DNA of 40,905 nucleotides from Paludibacterium yongneupense DSM 18731 (lineage in GTDB: Bacteria; Pseudomonadota; Gammaproteobacteria; Burkholderiales; Chromobacteriaceae): contig NZ_AUGZ01000036.1 of assembly GCF_000422925.1 (NCBI RefSeq), positions 1 through 40,905 on the forward strand. Direction: 5' to 3'. The position numbers and the translations under genes are program-made. Below, in pieces: positions 8,544 to 17,311 of the stretch; within the stretch, counting starts at the first letter, position 1; each line of letters opens with the position of its first letter. A model generated the notes under the pieces. It saw nothing but the letters and a program-made list of their open reading frames with translations. It ran no database searches and had not been told where the DNA came from.

Positions 8544-10140
8544 GGCGTTCTCCCGATGCGCCGCGCCCGATCTGCCTGAGGTAGAGCGTAGAGGCTTGCC
8601 ATTCGAGGTACAGGCCTATGGTAGCGATCAACTCGGGCGCCGGACCGTGGATATGGCCGGACACGGTCAGCAAGGGCAGACCGTCGACCGGAATCGGCAG
8701 TCCTAGCATATAGTTGTCCAGAGCCAGGCTGGCCCCTCTGTCAAACCGCGCATCGCCGCCGATGGCGATGTGGTCGGCGGCGACGACGGACTGCGACTCG
8801 GAATCGAGTACAAGGCTCAGGCATAACAGGCCCGAGGCGCTTACATCCAGATCACCCAGAATGCAAAGCGTCTGGGCGGCCGGATGACACCCCGTGCTGA
8901 CGCCCAGTTTGCCTGTTTCCACGCGTACGGAAGCGATCCGCGTTGCACAGATCAGGGGGCCGTACAGGGTGAACGGCGTGCGCGCGGCATCTCCGCAGAC
9001 CAGCAGGCTTCCTGCGCCGGTGACGAGCACCCCGGCGGGCAGGTCGACATTGCAGGCCAGAATGGCCTGGCCCTTGCCGGGTGGGGTGGAGACCGTCAAA
9101 CGGGCTTCCCCGCTCAAGTCTCCGCTGTGCACGGCTTCGGTTTCGACCGCACCGAAGTTGAGGCTGCCGGCGCGAATCCACTCGATGGCATCCTCGCACT
9201 GTCCGGAATCGGGGTAGATCAGCGCCGCGCCGTCCGCGACGACGGGGGCGCTGCCGAAGTGCCCCGTCGGCGGCACCGATGTGCGCCCGCTGAGCAGCGT
9301 CTGGCTGCGGTTGAAAACATGAAGGGTGTCGCCGACCCAGTCCGTTCGATACCACTGCGGCTGAGGCTGGACCACCAGCCGCCCCGCATGTGTGCCCTTG
9401 CACTGCAGCACGGGCAGACCCGTCGCAGGGAAGACGAGAGGGTGAGGGCTGTGCGCGAGCTTCAATACGGCGCCCTCGTCCAGGGTGGCATCGCCGTCGA
9501 CACGCACGATATCGCCCTGATAGCTGATGCCGTCATCGCGCGGGGGGGCGAAACTGGGGGCGAAAACGGCGGTCTCGCGCATGCGCAGATTGCGCTTGAT
9601 TTGCAACTGCCGGTGCCCGGGCTCGCCCTGGGTGAGCGCGAGGCCGCTGCCAAGATCCAGCGCCAGCAGGCAGCCCCGGTTGCCGAGGTAGAGCTGCTCT
9701 GCGCTCCCCTGTGTCGTGACCGGCGTTGTCGGCGCCGAGGGCAGGGAGACCGAACCGCGTGTAAGGAAGAGGCCGGCCGGCAGGTCGGGGGCGCTGCCGA
9801 ATTGCAGCATGCTGGCGGGGTTGACGGATAGGCTGACCTCGCCCGGGCCGGACAGGATGCCGCTGTGGCTGGCGTTGCCGTTGGGAACCTGCAGCTGGAC
9901 CGTACTGTAACAGGCAATGTCGCTGGTGCAGTCCGATCCGCTGGTATAGACGAAGGTCGTGAAAATGGCCGCTATCGGCGGCTCGCCCACGCCCTGCCGC
10001 CCGCAGAGGGTGACGGTCTCGTGCCCATACAGGGTTTTGTAGCGCCTCGCCAGCGTCCGATTCGCGTCGCTTGACGCGTCGAGCATGAATGTCGGCTGCC
10101 GGTCCGGGCAGGGTTTCAGCGCCGGGCTGAGGTCGGACAT
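8533..10140 (-). CDS. Unrecognised protein with two autotransporter-passenger-like modules
   Basis: 535 aa when started at the ATG at 10140, chosen for the strong GGAGGGAG site 5-12 bp upstream; longer starts lack one. A roughly 60-residue leader without a signal peptide is followed by two modules, about 63-277 and 305-523. Module 1 has YTSGSDCTSDIACYSTV, LPAGLFLTRGSVSL, GDIVRVDGDATLDEGAVLKL, TGLPVLQCKGTHAG and WVGDTLHV. Module 2 has DLPAGVLVTGAGSLLV, ADHIAIGGDARFDRGASLAL, VDGLPLLTVSGHIHG and WQASTLYL. The same marks occur once in the downstream protein, so the pair contains three copies of one domain. Pairs of Cys recur (C71/C77; C315 and others). The fold is inferred to be a right-handed beta-helix. 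No family is recognised. Confidence 0.7.
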   Translation of the reverse strand: MSDLSPALKPCPDRQPTFMLDASSDANRTLARRYKTLYGHETVTLCGRQGVGEPPIAAIFTTFVYTSGSDCTSDIACYSTVQLQVPNGNASHSGILSGPGEVSLSVNPASMLQFGSAPDLPAGLFLTRGSVSLPSAPTTPVTTQGSAEQLYLGNRGCLLALDLGSGLALTQGEPGHRQLQIKRNLRMRETAVFAPSFAPPRDDGISYQGDIVRVDGDATLDEGAVLKLAHSPHPLVFPATGLPVLQCKGTHAGRLVVQPQPQWYRTDWVGDTLHVFNRSQTLLSGRTSVPPTGHFGSAPVVADGAALIYPDSGQCEDAIEWIRAGSLNFGAVETEAVHSGDLSGEARLTVSTPPGKGQAILACNVDLPAGVLVTGAGSLLVCGDAARTPFTLYGPLICATRIASVRVETGKLGVSTGCHPAAQTLCILGDLDVSASGLLCLSLVLDSESQSVVAADHIAIGGDARFDRGASLALDNYMLGLPIPVDGLPLLTVSGHIHGPAPELIATIGLYLEWQASTLYLRQIGRGASGERHGG

Positions 10141-10186
10141 GCGTCTCCCTCCTCGTGGTCCTGAGTTGATTTGATACATATGGTGA

Positions 10187-10208
10187 CAATAGTTTATGTA
10201 TAGTATTG
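10187..10208. promoter_or_regulatory. AT-rich inverted repeat upstream of the module-protein operon
   Basis: CAATA-N12-TATTG lies in an AT-rich patch 47-68 bp before the start at 10140, in an otherwise GC-rich 198-bp gap (10141-10338) between this operon and pyc. It is probably promoter or operator DNA for the module genes. A GC-rich dyad (CGCGCCGC...GCGGCGCG, near 10291-10326) follows the pyc stop but lacks a T-run. Confidence 0.35.
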
Positions 10209-10338
10209 CAAACAGGGCCAAACGGACAGTAGACGACAGACAAAGCGACAGCTAAGGCGGGATCAATCGGACAAAGGGGGCGTGGCGGAGCCCGCGCCGC
10301 CCCCTGCATGGTCAGGAAGCGGCGCGAGCCGGGGAGGC

Positions 10339-13300
10339 TCAGTCGCTGGAGAGGATTAGCAACAAGTCGTGGGCATTGACGGTGCTGCCGCGCTTGGCGA
10401 CGACCTCGCGCACGGTCGCGTCGTTCTCTGCCCGCAAGACCGTTTCCATCTTCATGGCTTCGATCGACAGGAGCGGGTCGCCTTTCTTGACCTTCTGTCC
10501 GGGTTTGACTGCGACCATCACCACGATGCCGGGCATGGCGGCTCCGACATGGTTCGGGTTGCCGATCTCTGCCTTGGGGTGGTGGCTCTTGGCCGTCTGA
10601 CCGGCGACGCCGACGCGAACGGCCCGCGGTTGGCCGTTGAGCTCGAAGAACAGCTTGACGCAGGCTTCTTCGCTCAGATCGGTCCGCCCCTGCAAAAATA
10701 GCAGCAAGGTCTTGCCTTGTTCGATCTCGATGGCAACTTCCTGCTGCTCCTGGAGACCGTAGAAAAAGGTCGGCGTCGGCAGGACCGAAACGTCGCCGAA
10801 GCGGGCCTCATGCGCGGCGAAATCGCGGAATACCTCCGGATACATCAAGCTGGACGCGAGCTCCTGTTCGCTGACCTTGCGACCGAGCTGCTTCTCCAGT
10901 GCCTGATGTGCGAGGACCAGGTCGACCGGTGGCAGCAGCTCGCCGGCACGGCCGGTCAGTGGCGCCTGGCCGGCGAGAACCTTCTTCTGCAGTTCGGCCG
11001 GGAAGCCGTCCGCCGGGAAACCCAGTTCGCCGCTGAACAGCTGAACCACCGACTTGGGGAAGGCGATTTCGCGTTCCGGGTCCAGAATATCCTCCGGCTT
11101 GAGGCCGTTGGCGACCATGTACAAGGCCATGTCGCCGACGACCTTGGAGGTCGGCGTAACCTTGACGATGTCGCCGAACAGCTTGTTGACGTCGGCGTAA
11201 GCCTGGCAAATCTCGGGCCAGTGCGAATCGATCCCCATCGAACGGGCTTGCTCGCGCAGATTGGTATACTGGCCGCCGGGCATTTCATGCACGTAGACAC
11301 TCGACGTGCCGGAGCGCATCTCAGACTCGAACGGGGCGTAGTAGCGGCGCACCCCCTCCCAGTAGTTGGAAATGGAAGCGATGGCCTCGCGCGGCAGCAG
11401 CGGGTCGCGCTCGCTCCCTTCCAGAGCGGAGTTGATGCCGCCCAAGCTGGGTTGCGAGGTCAATCCGCTCATCGCGTCCATCGCCGCATCGACGGCGTCG
11501 ACGCCGGCATTGATCGCGGCCAGCACGCTGGCCGATGCGATGCCGCTGGTATCGTGGGTATGAAAGTGGATAGGGAGCCCGGTTTCCTGCTTCAGCGTCC
11601 GGACCAGCGTCTCGATTGCACGCGGACGGCATACTCCGGCCATGTCTTTTATGCCTAGAATGTGGGCTCCGGCGCGTTCGAGCTCGTGCGCCATGTCGAC
11701 GTAGTACTTCAAGGCGTACTTGGGGCGCGAGGCATCGAACAGGTCGCCGGTGTAGCAGATGGTCCCCTCGCACAAGGCCCCGTTTTCGCGTACCGCATCC
11801 ATCGCCACCCGCATGTTGTCGACGCTGTTGAGCGAGTCGAATACGCGGAATACGTCCATGCCGGCCGCCGCCGCCTGCTCGACGAAGTGACGCACGACAT
11901 TGTCGGGATAGTTGGTGTAGCCGACCGCATTGGATGCGCGCAGCAGCATCTGGAACAGGATGTTGGGCACCGCTTCGCGCAGCGTGCTCAGACGGTGCCA
12001 CGGGTCTTCCTTGAGGAAGCGCATCGCGACATCGAATGTGGCACCGCCCCAGCACTCGAGCGAAAACAATTGCGGCAGCATCTGGGCGTAGTAGGGCGCG
12101 ATATTCAGCATGTCGCGCGTCCGCATCCGGGTCGCCAGCAAAGACTGGTGCGCATCGCGCATTGTCGTGTCGGTGATCAGTACGCGCGGCTCATCCTTCA
12201 TCCAGCGCGCGAAGCCTTCCGCGCCGAGCTCGCGCAGACGGTCGCGGGTGCCCGCTAGCAGCGGGGCGGTCAGGTCGACGTGCGGGCGTTGCGCCTCGGG
12301 CATGTGGCCGGATGGCGCCGCACGGCCCTTCATCTCGGGATTCCCGTTGACGGTGACTTCGGCGATGAAGTTCAGCATGCGGCTGGCGCGGTCGCGACGC
12401 TTCGGAAATTTGAACAGCTCGGGCGTCGTGTCGATGAAACGCGTGGTGTATTCGCCGGAACGGAACAAGGGGTGGTTGATCACGTTCTCGAGGAAGGCGA
12501 GGTTGGTCGACACGCCGCGCACGCGAAACTCGCGCAATGCGCGATCCATGCGCAAGATGGCCTCGGCCGCATCTGGCGCCCAGGTCGTCACCTTGACGAG
12601 CAGGGAGTCGTAGTAGGGGGTGATCACGGCGCCGGAATACGCCGTGCCGCCATCGAGGCGCAGCCCGAAACCCGCCGCGCTGCGATAAGCGGTGATGCGG
12701 CCGTAGTCGGGCGTGAAATTCTGCTCCGGATCCTCGGTGGTGATACGACACTGCAAGGCATGACCGTTGAGGCGGATGTTCTCCTGTCGCGGTATGCCGC
12801 TCGCACCGTCTCCGATGCGCTTGCCTTCGCTCACGTGAATCTGCGCCTTGACGATATCGATGCCGGTGACTTCCTCGGTCACGGTATGTTCGACCTGGAC
12901 GCGCGGATTGACCTCGATGAAGTAGAACTTGCCGGTGTCGGCGTCCATCAGGAACTCGACCGTACCGGCGTGAGTGTAATTGACGGCCCGGCCTAGCTTG
13001 ATTGCCGCGGAGCACAGGGCTTCGCGCGTGGCCTGGTCAAGCAGCGGCGACGGCGCGCGCTCGACCACTTTCTGATTGCGGCGCTGGACCGAACAGTCGC
13101 GCTCGAACAAGTGGACGAGTCCGCCGTGTTTGTCGCCCAGCAGCTGGACTTCGATATGGCGCGCGCGGCGCACCAGTTTTTCCAGATAGACCTCGTCGTT
13201 GCCGAAAGCCGACAGCGCTTCACGCTTGGCAACGGCGACCAGATTATTGAGATCATCCTCGTTTTCGATGACCCGCATGCCGCGTCCGCCCCCGCCCCAA

Positions 13301-13785
13301 CTGGCCTTGAGCATCAGGGGATAGCCTATCTCGGCCGCCATCTGGCGCACGCTTTGCATATCGTCAGGCAGGGGCTTGGTCGCAGGCATGACCGGAACGC
13401 CGGCGGCTTCGGCCACGTTGCGTGCGGCGACCTTGTTGCCCAGCGTGCGCATCACTTCGGGCGTCGGTCCGATGAAAATGAAGCCGGCCTCGGTACAGGC
13501 CTCGGCAAACTCGGGATTCTCCGACAGGAAGCCATAGCCCGGGTGTATGGCATCGACTTTGGCAAGGCGCGCGATGCGCAGGATTTCCTGGATGTCGAGA
13601 TAGGCTGCGATCGGTTTTTGACCGTCGCCGACCCGATAGCTCTCGTCTGCCTTGAAGCGGTGCAGAGCGAAACGGTCCTCGTTTGCATAAATTGCAACCG
13701 TTTTGATGCCCAGTTCCGATGCGGCACGCATGACGCGTATTGCGATCTCGCTACGGTTTGCGATGAGTATTTTATTGATTTTCAT
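10339..13785 (-). CDS. pyc: Pyruvate carboxylase (single-chain)
   Basis: Biotin enzyme that carboxylates pyruvate to oxaloacetate using ATP and bicarbonate, refilling the TCA cycle. At 1148 aa it matches the single-chain alpha4 type. Order: biotin carboxylase domain (1 to about 450; IANRSEIAIRVMRA, ATP-grasp loop SWGGGGRGM, FERDCSVQRRNQKVVE, FIEVNPRVQVEHTVTEE), carboxyltransferase domain (about 535-820; DTTMRDAHQSLLATRMRT, ECWGGATFDVAMRFL, FHTHDTSG), allosteric/PT linker region, and C-terminal biotinyl domain with biotin-accepting K1112 in EAMKMET. It starts at the ATG at 13785, about 9 bp after AGGAC. It is a lone gene with a 447-bp upstream region. A single-chain enzyme rather than a two-subunit one is notable but known in several proteobacteria. 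Confidence 0.97.
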   Translation of the reverse strand: MKINKILIANRSEIAIRVMRAASELGIKTVAIYANEDRFALHRFKADESYRVGDGQKPIAAYLDIQEILRIARLAKVDAIHPGYGFLSENPEFAEACTEAGFIFIGPTPEVMRTLGNKVAARNVAEAAGVPVMPATKPLPDDMQSVRQMAAEIGYPLMLKASWGGGGRGMRVIENEDDLNNLVAVAKREALSAFGNDEVYLEKLVRRARHIEVQLLGDKHGGLVHLFERDCSVQRRNQKVVERAPSPLLDQATREALCSAAIKLGRAVNYTHAGTVEFLMDADTGKFYFIEVNPRVQVEHTVTEEVTGIDIVKAQIHVSEGKRIGDGASGIPRQENIRLNGHALQCRITTEDPEQNFTPDYGRITAYRSAAGFGLRLDGGTAYSGAVITPYYDSLLVKVTTWAPDAAEAILRMDRALREFRVRGVSTNLAFLENVINHPLFRSGEYTTRFIDTTPELFKFPKRRDRASRMLNFIAEVTVNGNPEMKGRAAPSGHMPEAQRPHVDLTAPLLAGTRDRLRELGAEGFARWMKDEPRVLITDTTMRDAHQSLLATRMRTRDMLNIAPYYAQMLPQLFSLECWGGATFDVAMRFLKEDPWHRLSTLREAVPNILFQMLLRASNAVGYTNYPDNVVRHFVEQAAAAGMDVFRVFDSLNSVDNMRVAMDAVRENGALCEGTICYTGDLFDASRPKYALKYYVDMAHELERAGAHILGIKDMAGVCRPRAIETLVRTLKQETGLPIHFHTHDTSGIASASVLAAINAGVDAVDAAMDAMSGLTSQPSLGGINSALEGSERDPLLPREAIASISNYWEGVRRYYAPFESEMRSGTSSVYVHEMPGGQYTNLREQARSMGIDSHWPEICQAYADVNKLFGDIVKVTPTSKVVGDMALYMVANGLKPEDILDPEREIAFPKSVVQLFSGELGFPADGFPAELQKKVLAGQAPLTGRAGELLPPVDLVLAHQALEKQLGRKVSEQELASSLMYPEVFRDFAAHEARFGDVSVLPTPTFFYGLQEQQEVAIEIEQGKTLLLFLQGRTDLSEEACVKLFFELNGQPRAVRVGVAGQTAKSHHPKAEIGNPNHVGAAMPGIVVMVAVKPGQKVKKGDPLLSIEAMKMETVLRAENDATVREVVAKRGSTVNAHDLLLILSSD

Positions 13786-14232
13786 AATACGTCCTGGATG
13801 GGAAGAAAATCGTTCTGCGTCGAACCGGATGGCTCAACGCAGCGGTTTGATGTCGCTGCGGGTGACAGACGAGGCGTGCCGCGGGGCGATCGCGGTTGAG
13901 GTGTACTTAAATAGGTAACGATATATCAATGGCATATTCTCTACTATGGTCGGCCGTTCGGTATTCATGCCGCTGCGGCTGGCCGGTTCCCTTGTGATGG
14001 ATGATTTTTTTATGTTCTAAACTTGTGTCATACCTGTGCGAAGCTGTCAAGACTTTGGCCGTTCCGGATGCCGCGTTGCACCATCGCGGCGCGCCGCGGT
14101 GCGAGCGAATCTCACCAACCTCATAAGGCATGTCGCATTTCAGACATTTGGTCGCATTATCGCAAATATTTGCGACGAGCGGGGCTTTGCATGCAGACCG
14201 ACACGGCACGGTCCGCCGTATGGGGCCGCCAT
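13786..14232. promoter_or_regulatory. Long pyc upstream region with a perfect 16-bp palindrome
   Basis: 447 bp without a credible gene; the open frames here have no ribosome sites and no recognisable product. The part next to pyc (13910-14030) is AT-rich and probably holds the pyc promoter. At 14160-14175 lies the perfect palindrome TCGCAAATATTTGCGA. It is preceded by two direct copies of GTCGCATT (starting 14132 and 14151), so the half-site GTCGCAWW occurs four times in about 45 bp. This looks like a regulator binding cluster. Confidence 0.45.
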
Positions 14233-15669
14233 TCACGCCGTCATCGTGTCGGCGGCCGGCGACAGCCGCTCCGGCCGGGCCGCCAGATAGCATAGAAAAT
14301 CGGCCGCCGGCAGCGGGCGTGCCAACACGTAACCTTGTACTTCGTCACACTTCAGCTCGCGCAAATAGTCCAGTACGGCCTCCTGTTCCACCCCCTCTGC
14401 AAGGGTTTGCAGCTTGAGGCTGCGCGCCATTTCGATGATGGCCTTGACGATAACCGAGTCCTCTTGCGAGGCGGTCAGGTTATCGATGAAAGAGCGATCT
14501 ATCTTCAGCTTGTTGACTTCCAGCCGCTTGAGATAGGCGAGGCTGGAGTAGCCGGTTCCGAAGTCGTCTATGGATAGCCGCACGCCAAGTTCGCGCAGCC
14601 GGTGCATGGTGGCGAGCACCATTTCTGTCTGCGTGAGCAAGGTGCTCTCGGTCAGCTCAAGTTCCAGCAGATGCGGGGGAAGTCCGCTCTCATGCAGCGC
14701 CGCCGCAACGGTCTGTTCGAGGAGGCCGCGCTTGAACTGGATGGCCGAGATATTGACCGCAACGACGAGCGGCTCGGGGTGGAGGGCCTGCCATTGCACC
14801 GCTTGCCGGCAGGCCTTGCGCAGCACCCATTCGCCCAGCGGCACGATCATGCCGCTGCTTTCCGCCAATGCAATGAAGTGCGCGGGCGGGATCAGTCTGC
14901 CGTTCGCATCCTTCCAGCGCACCAGGGCCTCGGCCCCGATCAGGCGATTGTCTGCGAGCCGCAGCTGCGGCTGGTCGTGCAGGACGAACTCGTTGTTCTG
15001 CAGACCGTCGAGGAAGCTGCCGCGCAGATGCAGGGTCTGATGCTCCAGACGGCCCATCGCCGTTTCGAATGCACGCCAGGTATTGCGGCCAGCATCCTTC
15101 GCCTGGTACATCGCCGTGTCGGCTTTCTTGACCAGTGTCGCGAAATCCGGTCCGTCATCGGGGAAAAAGCTCGCACCTATCGAGACCGACGCCGACAGCG
15201 GGTGCGGTCCGACCCGGTAGGGCTGCGCGAGGGCCTGAAGCAGCGACTCGATCTGCGCTGTCGCGGCCTTTCTGTCGGTCAGCTCTGGCAGCAGAACGAC
15301 GAATTCGTCGCCGCCGACGCGGCTGACGGTGGCATCCTGAGCCACATGCTGTTGCAGCCGGTCGGCAACCGCCTGCAACATGCGGTCGCCGCTTTCATGG
15401 CCCAGCGTGTCGTTGATATGCTTGAATCCGTCGAGGTCGAGAAAAAGAACGGCGATCGAGCCGCCGGGCTCCTTTATCTCGGCGCAATGGTGCGCGAACC
15501 GCTGCTCGGCCAGCAGCCGGTTGGCCAGCGAAGTCAGCGGGTCGTGGTGGGCCAGAAATTCGATACGCGCTGCATTGCGCCTGGCCTCTGTGACATCGTT
15601 GAAAAACAGGACGGCGCCGATCCGCTGGCGACCTCTCATGAGAGGGTAGGCGTTGTATTGCACGGGCAA
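14233..15669 (-). CDS. GGDEF-EAL cyclic-di-GMP protein lacking its N-terminus (possible decaying gene)
   Basis: Catalytic half of a c-di-GMP turnover protein. With the TTG at 15669 it has 478 aa: the tail of a PAS domain (1-28, ending in GAVLFFNDVTE), GGDEF (119-123) without an RxxD inhibitory site, and an EAL domain with EAL at 247-249, ELTES, IDDFGTGYSS, KIDRSFI and LAEGVE, all intact. No ATG with a ribosome site exists; the nearest ATG (15639) is inside the PAS tail. PAS-like coding continues upstream of the TTG in the same frame, up to a terminator at 15718-15742 that belongs to the preceding lipoprotein gene. It is in the same frame as that gene, whose stop is at 15790. Loss of the sensor end by deletion is the simplest reading. 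Expression from a TTG or CTG start cannot be excluded. Confidence 0.75.
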   Translation of the reverse strand: MPVQYNAYPLMRGRQRIGAVLFFNDVTEARRNAARIEFLAHHDPLTSLANRLLAEQRFAHHCAEIKEPGGSIAVLFLDLDGFKHINDTLGHESGDRMLQAVADRLQQHVAQDATVSRVGGDEFVVLLPELTDRKAATAQIESLLQALAQPYRVGPHPLSASVSIGASFFPDDGPDFATLVKKADTAMYQAKDAGRNTWRAFETAMGRLEHQTLHLRGSFLDGLQNNEFVLHDQPQLRLADNRLIGAEALVRWKDANGRLIPPAHFIALAESSGMIVPLGEWVLRKACRQAVQWQALHPEPLVVAVNISAIQFKRGLLEQTVAAALHESGLPPHLLELELTESTLLTQTEMVLATMHRLRELGVRLSIDDFGTGYSSLAYLKRLEVNKLKIDRSFIDNLTASQEDSVIVKAIIEMARSLKLQTLAEGVEQEAVLDYLRELKCDEVQGYVLARPLPAADFLCYLAARPERLSPAADTMTA

Positions 15670-15717
15670 TGCCTGGCCGGCACGGCCACGGGAAGGCGTC
15701 AGCGCTATCCGTCCGCG

Positions 15718-15742
15718 TAAAAATGCCCGCCAGCGGCGGGCA
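15718..15742 (-). terminator. Rho-independent terminator after the binding lipoprotein gene
   Basis: Perfect 8-bp stem TGCCCGCC/GGCGGGCA with a 3-nt loop, followed in the minus direction by five T. It lies 48 bp past the lipoprotein stop and directly in front of the truncated GGDEF-EAL frame. Confidence 0.9.
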
Positions 15743-15789
15743 TCGGTATGGAGAACGGGGCAGGCGAAATCCCGTCCGCCCGAGCCGTC

Positions 15790-16935
15790 TCAGTCAAGCA
15801 GTGTCCACTTGGCGCCTTTGAGCTGGTACAGGGTCACGGTGCCGTCCTTGACATTGCCCTTGGCGTCGAAGGCAAGCTTGCCCGTTACGCCCTGGAAATC
15901 CGTCTTCGGCAGTTCGGCCAGGTATTTGGCCGGCGAGGCGGACCCTGCGCGCTTCATCGCGGCGATCAGCACCCGGGTAGCATCGTAGGTATAGGGCGCA
16001 TACGCCTGTATTTCGGCATTGAAGCGTTTCTTGAACTTTTCGTTGAAGCTGGCGTAGCCGGGCATTTTTTCCTTGGCGGCACCGGCGGTCGATGCATAGC
16101 TGCCTTCGGCATCCGGACCGGCCAGTTTGGCAAATTCAGGCGTATTGATGCCATCGGCGCCCATGAACGGGGTAGCCATGCCAAGCTGCTTCATCTGCTT
16201 TACCATCGGGCCGGCCTGGGCATCCATGCCGCCGTAGAAAATCAGATCGGGTTGCGTGCCCTTGATCGAAGTCAGGATCGCGCGGAAGTCGGTCGCGCTA
16301 TTGGTCGTGAACTCGCGCTTGACGATCTTGCCGCCTGCCGCTTCAATGGCCCGGGAGAAGTCATCGGCCAGCCCCTGGCCATAGGTGGTGCGGTCGTCGA
16401 TGACGGCGACCTGTCTGGCCTTGAGCTTGTCGACGGCAAAACGGGCCAGTGCCTGTCCCTGTTGCTGGTCGTCGGCGATGATGCGGAAGGTGTTCTTGTA
16501 GCCCTGGTCGGTAAACTTCGGACTGGTCACCGAGCCGGAAATCATGGGAATGCCGGCATCGGAATAAATGCGCGATGCCGGGATCGCGGCGCCTGACGTC
16601 AGGTGGCCGATGACGCCGGCGACGGACGCATCGACAAAGCGCTGTGCAACCTGGGTGGCAACTTTGGGGTCGGCCTGGTCGTCTTCGGATACGATTTCGA
16701 AGCGCGCTTTTTTACCGTCGAGAACGATATTCTCGGCATTGGCTTCTTCGGCGGCCAGCTTGACGCCGTTGTCGGCGTCATGGCCCCAGTGCGCGAACGG
16801 ACCGGTCAACGGATTGGCGGAGCCGATCTTGACGACGGTTTCGTCGTTCTTGGAGGAGGCCTGATCCTTGGCCGGATGGCAGGCGCTCAGTGCCAGCACG
16901 CTGGCGGCGATGAGGGTGAGACGGATGGTATACAT
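15790..16935 (-). CDS. LivJ/LivK-type ABC substrate-binding lipoprotein (orphan)
   Basis: 381-aa type I periplasmic binding protein of the branched-chain amino acid family. It has a lipobox LSAC with C19 as lipidated cysteine. The first binding lobe begins VKIGSANPLTGPFAHWG, followed by DDQADPKVATQVAQRFVD, AVIGHLTSGAAIPASRIY, and AVIDDRTTYGQGLADDF at the hinge. The second lobe has DLIFYGGMDAQAGPMVKQMKQLG and ends KGAKWTLLD. The ATG at 16935 was chosen because AGGG lies 8 bp upstream and gives a clean signal peptide; an earlier in-frame start at 16965 does not. There are no permease or ATPase genes beside it, so it must share a Liv-type transporter encoded elsewhere or act as a sensor. Ligand specificity cannot be read; leucine/isoleucine/valine or related amino acids are the family norm. 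Confidence 0.9.
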   Translation of the reverse strand: MYTIRLTLIAASVLALSACHPAKDQASSKNDETVVKIGSANPLTGPFAHWGHDADNGVKLAAEEANAENIVLDGKKARFEIVSEDDQADPKVATQVAQRFVDASVAGVIGHLTSGAAIPASRIYSDAGIPMISGSVTSPKFTDQGYKNTFRIIADDQQQGQALARFAVDKLKARQVAVIDDRTTYGQGLADDFSRAIEAAGGKIVKREFTTNSATDFRAILTSIKGTQPDLIFYGGMDAQAGPMVKQMKQLGMATPFMGADGINTPEFAKLAGPDAEGSYASTAGAAKEKMPGYASFNEKFKKRFNAEIQAYAPYTYDATRVLIAAMKRAGSASPAKYLAELPKTDFQGVTGKLAFDAKGNVKDGTVTLYQLKGAKWTLLD

Positions 16936-17311
16936 GGTGATGCCCTGGTTATTGTAATGATTCAACGACGTGGGTCACTCGCCATTCACGCTTGTGGCAT
17001 TGCAGCAGTCACGGACACGGGGTCGGTATCCGTTCATGCCGGCGAATGGATACAATCGCCAGCATCGACCGCCCCATTTTTGTGCCGGTGCACCATTTTC
17101 GTCAAGCCTGCACGGAGGCAAGCTGCGCTTCGTGTGATCGATATCAACTACCGGGGCGCTGCCGTGGCAAAGGCCGTGGGCCGAATTTTTGCTCAATACT
17201 GTTATTATCATCAAAATATTTATGCAAGAAGCAATACCTGCCGCCGGGCAAGTATCGGTTCCCGAATTCAGGGGTGGGGCGGGCTAGCATGCTTAGAGGG
17301 ATACTCGTATC
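16936..17311. promoter_or_regulatory. Divergent upstream region of the binding protein and the PAS-GGDEF-EAL gene
   Basis: 376 bp without a gene. It includes an AT-rich block (about 17186-17245) that probably carries the promoter of the GGDEF-EAL gene. No operator pattern was recognised. Confidence 0.3.

Noticed and set aside
8884-9831. 315-codon frame on the plus strand opposite the two-module gene
   Set aside because: No recognisable product. The minus-strand frames show internal repeats with conserved motifs and have proper ribosome sites, so they are the real genes.
10291-10326. Terminator of pyc from the CGCGCCGC/GCGGCGCG dyad
   Set aside because: No T-run follows on the minus strand and the loop is long; left as an unassigned dyad.
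13907-14293. 128-codon minus-strand frame between pyc and the GGDEF-EAL gene
   Set aside because: No ribosome site, no family resemblance, and it runs into the GGDEF-EAL gene; the region looks regulatory.
15670-15792. Functional lipoprotein-GGDEF-EAL fusion by stop readthrough
   Set aside because: A perfect rho-independent terminator lies between the two parts and no readthrough signal was seen.
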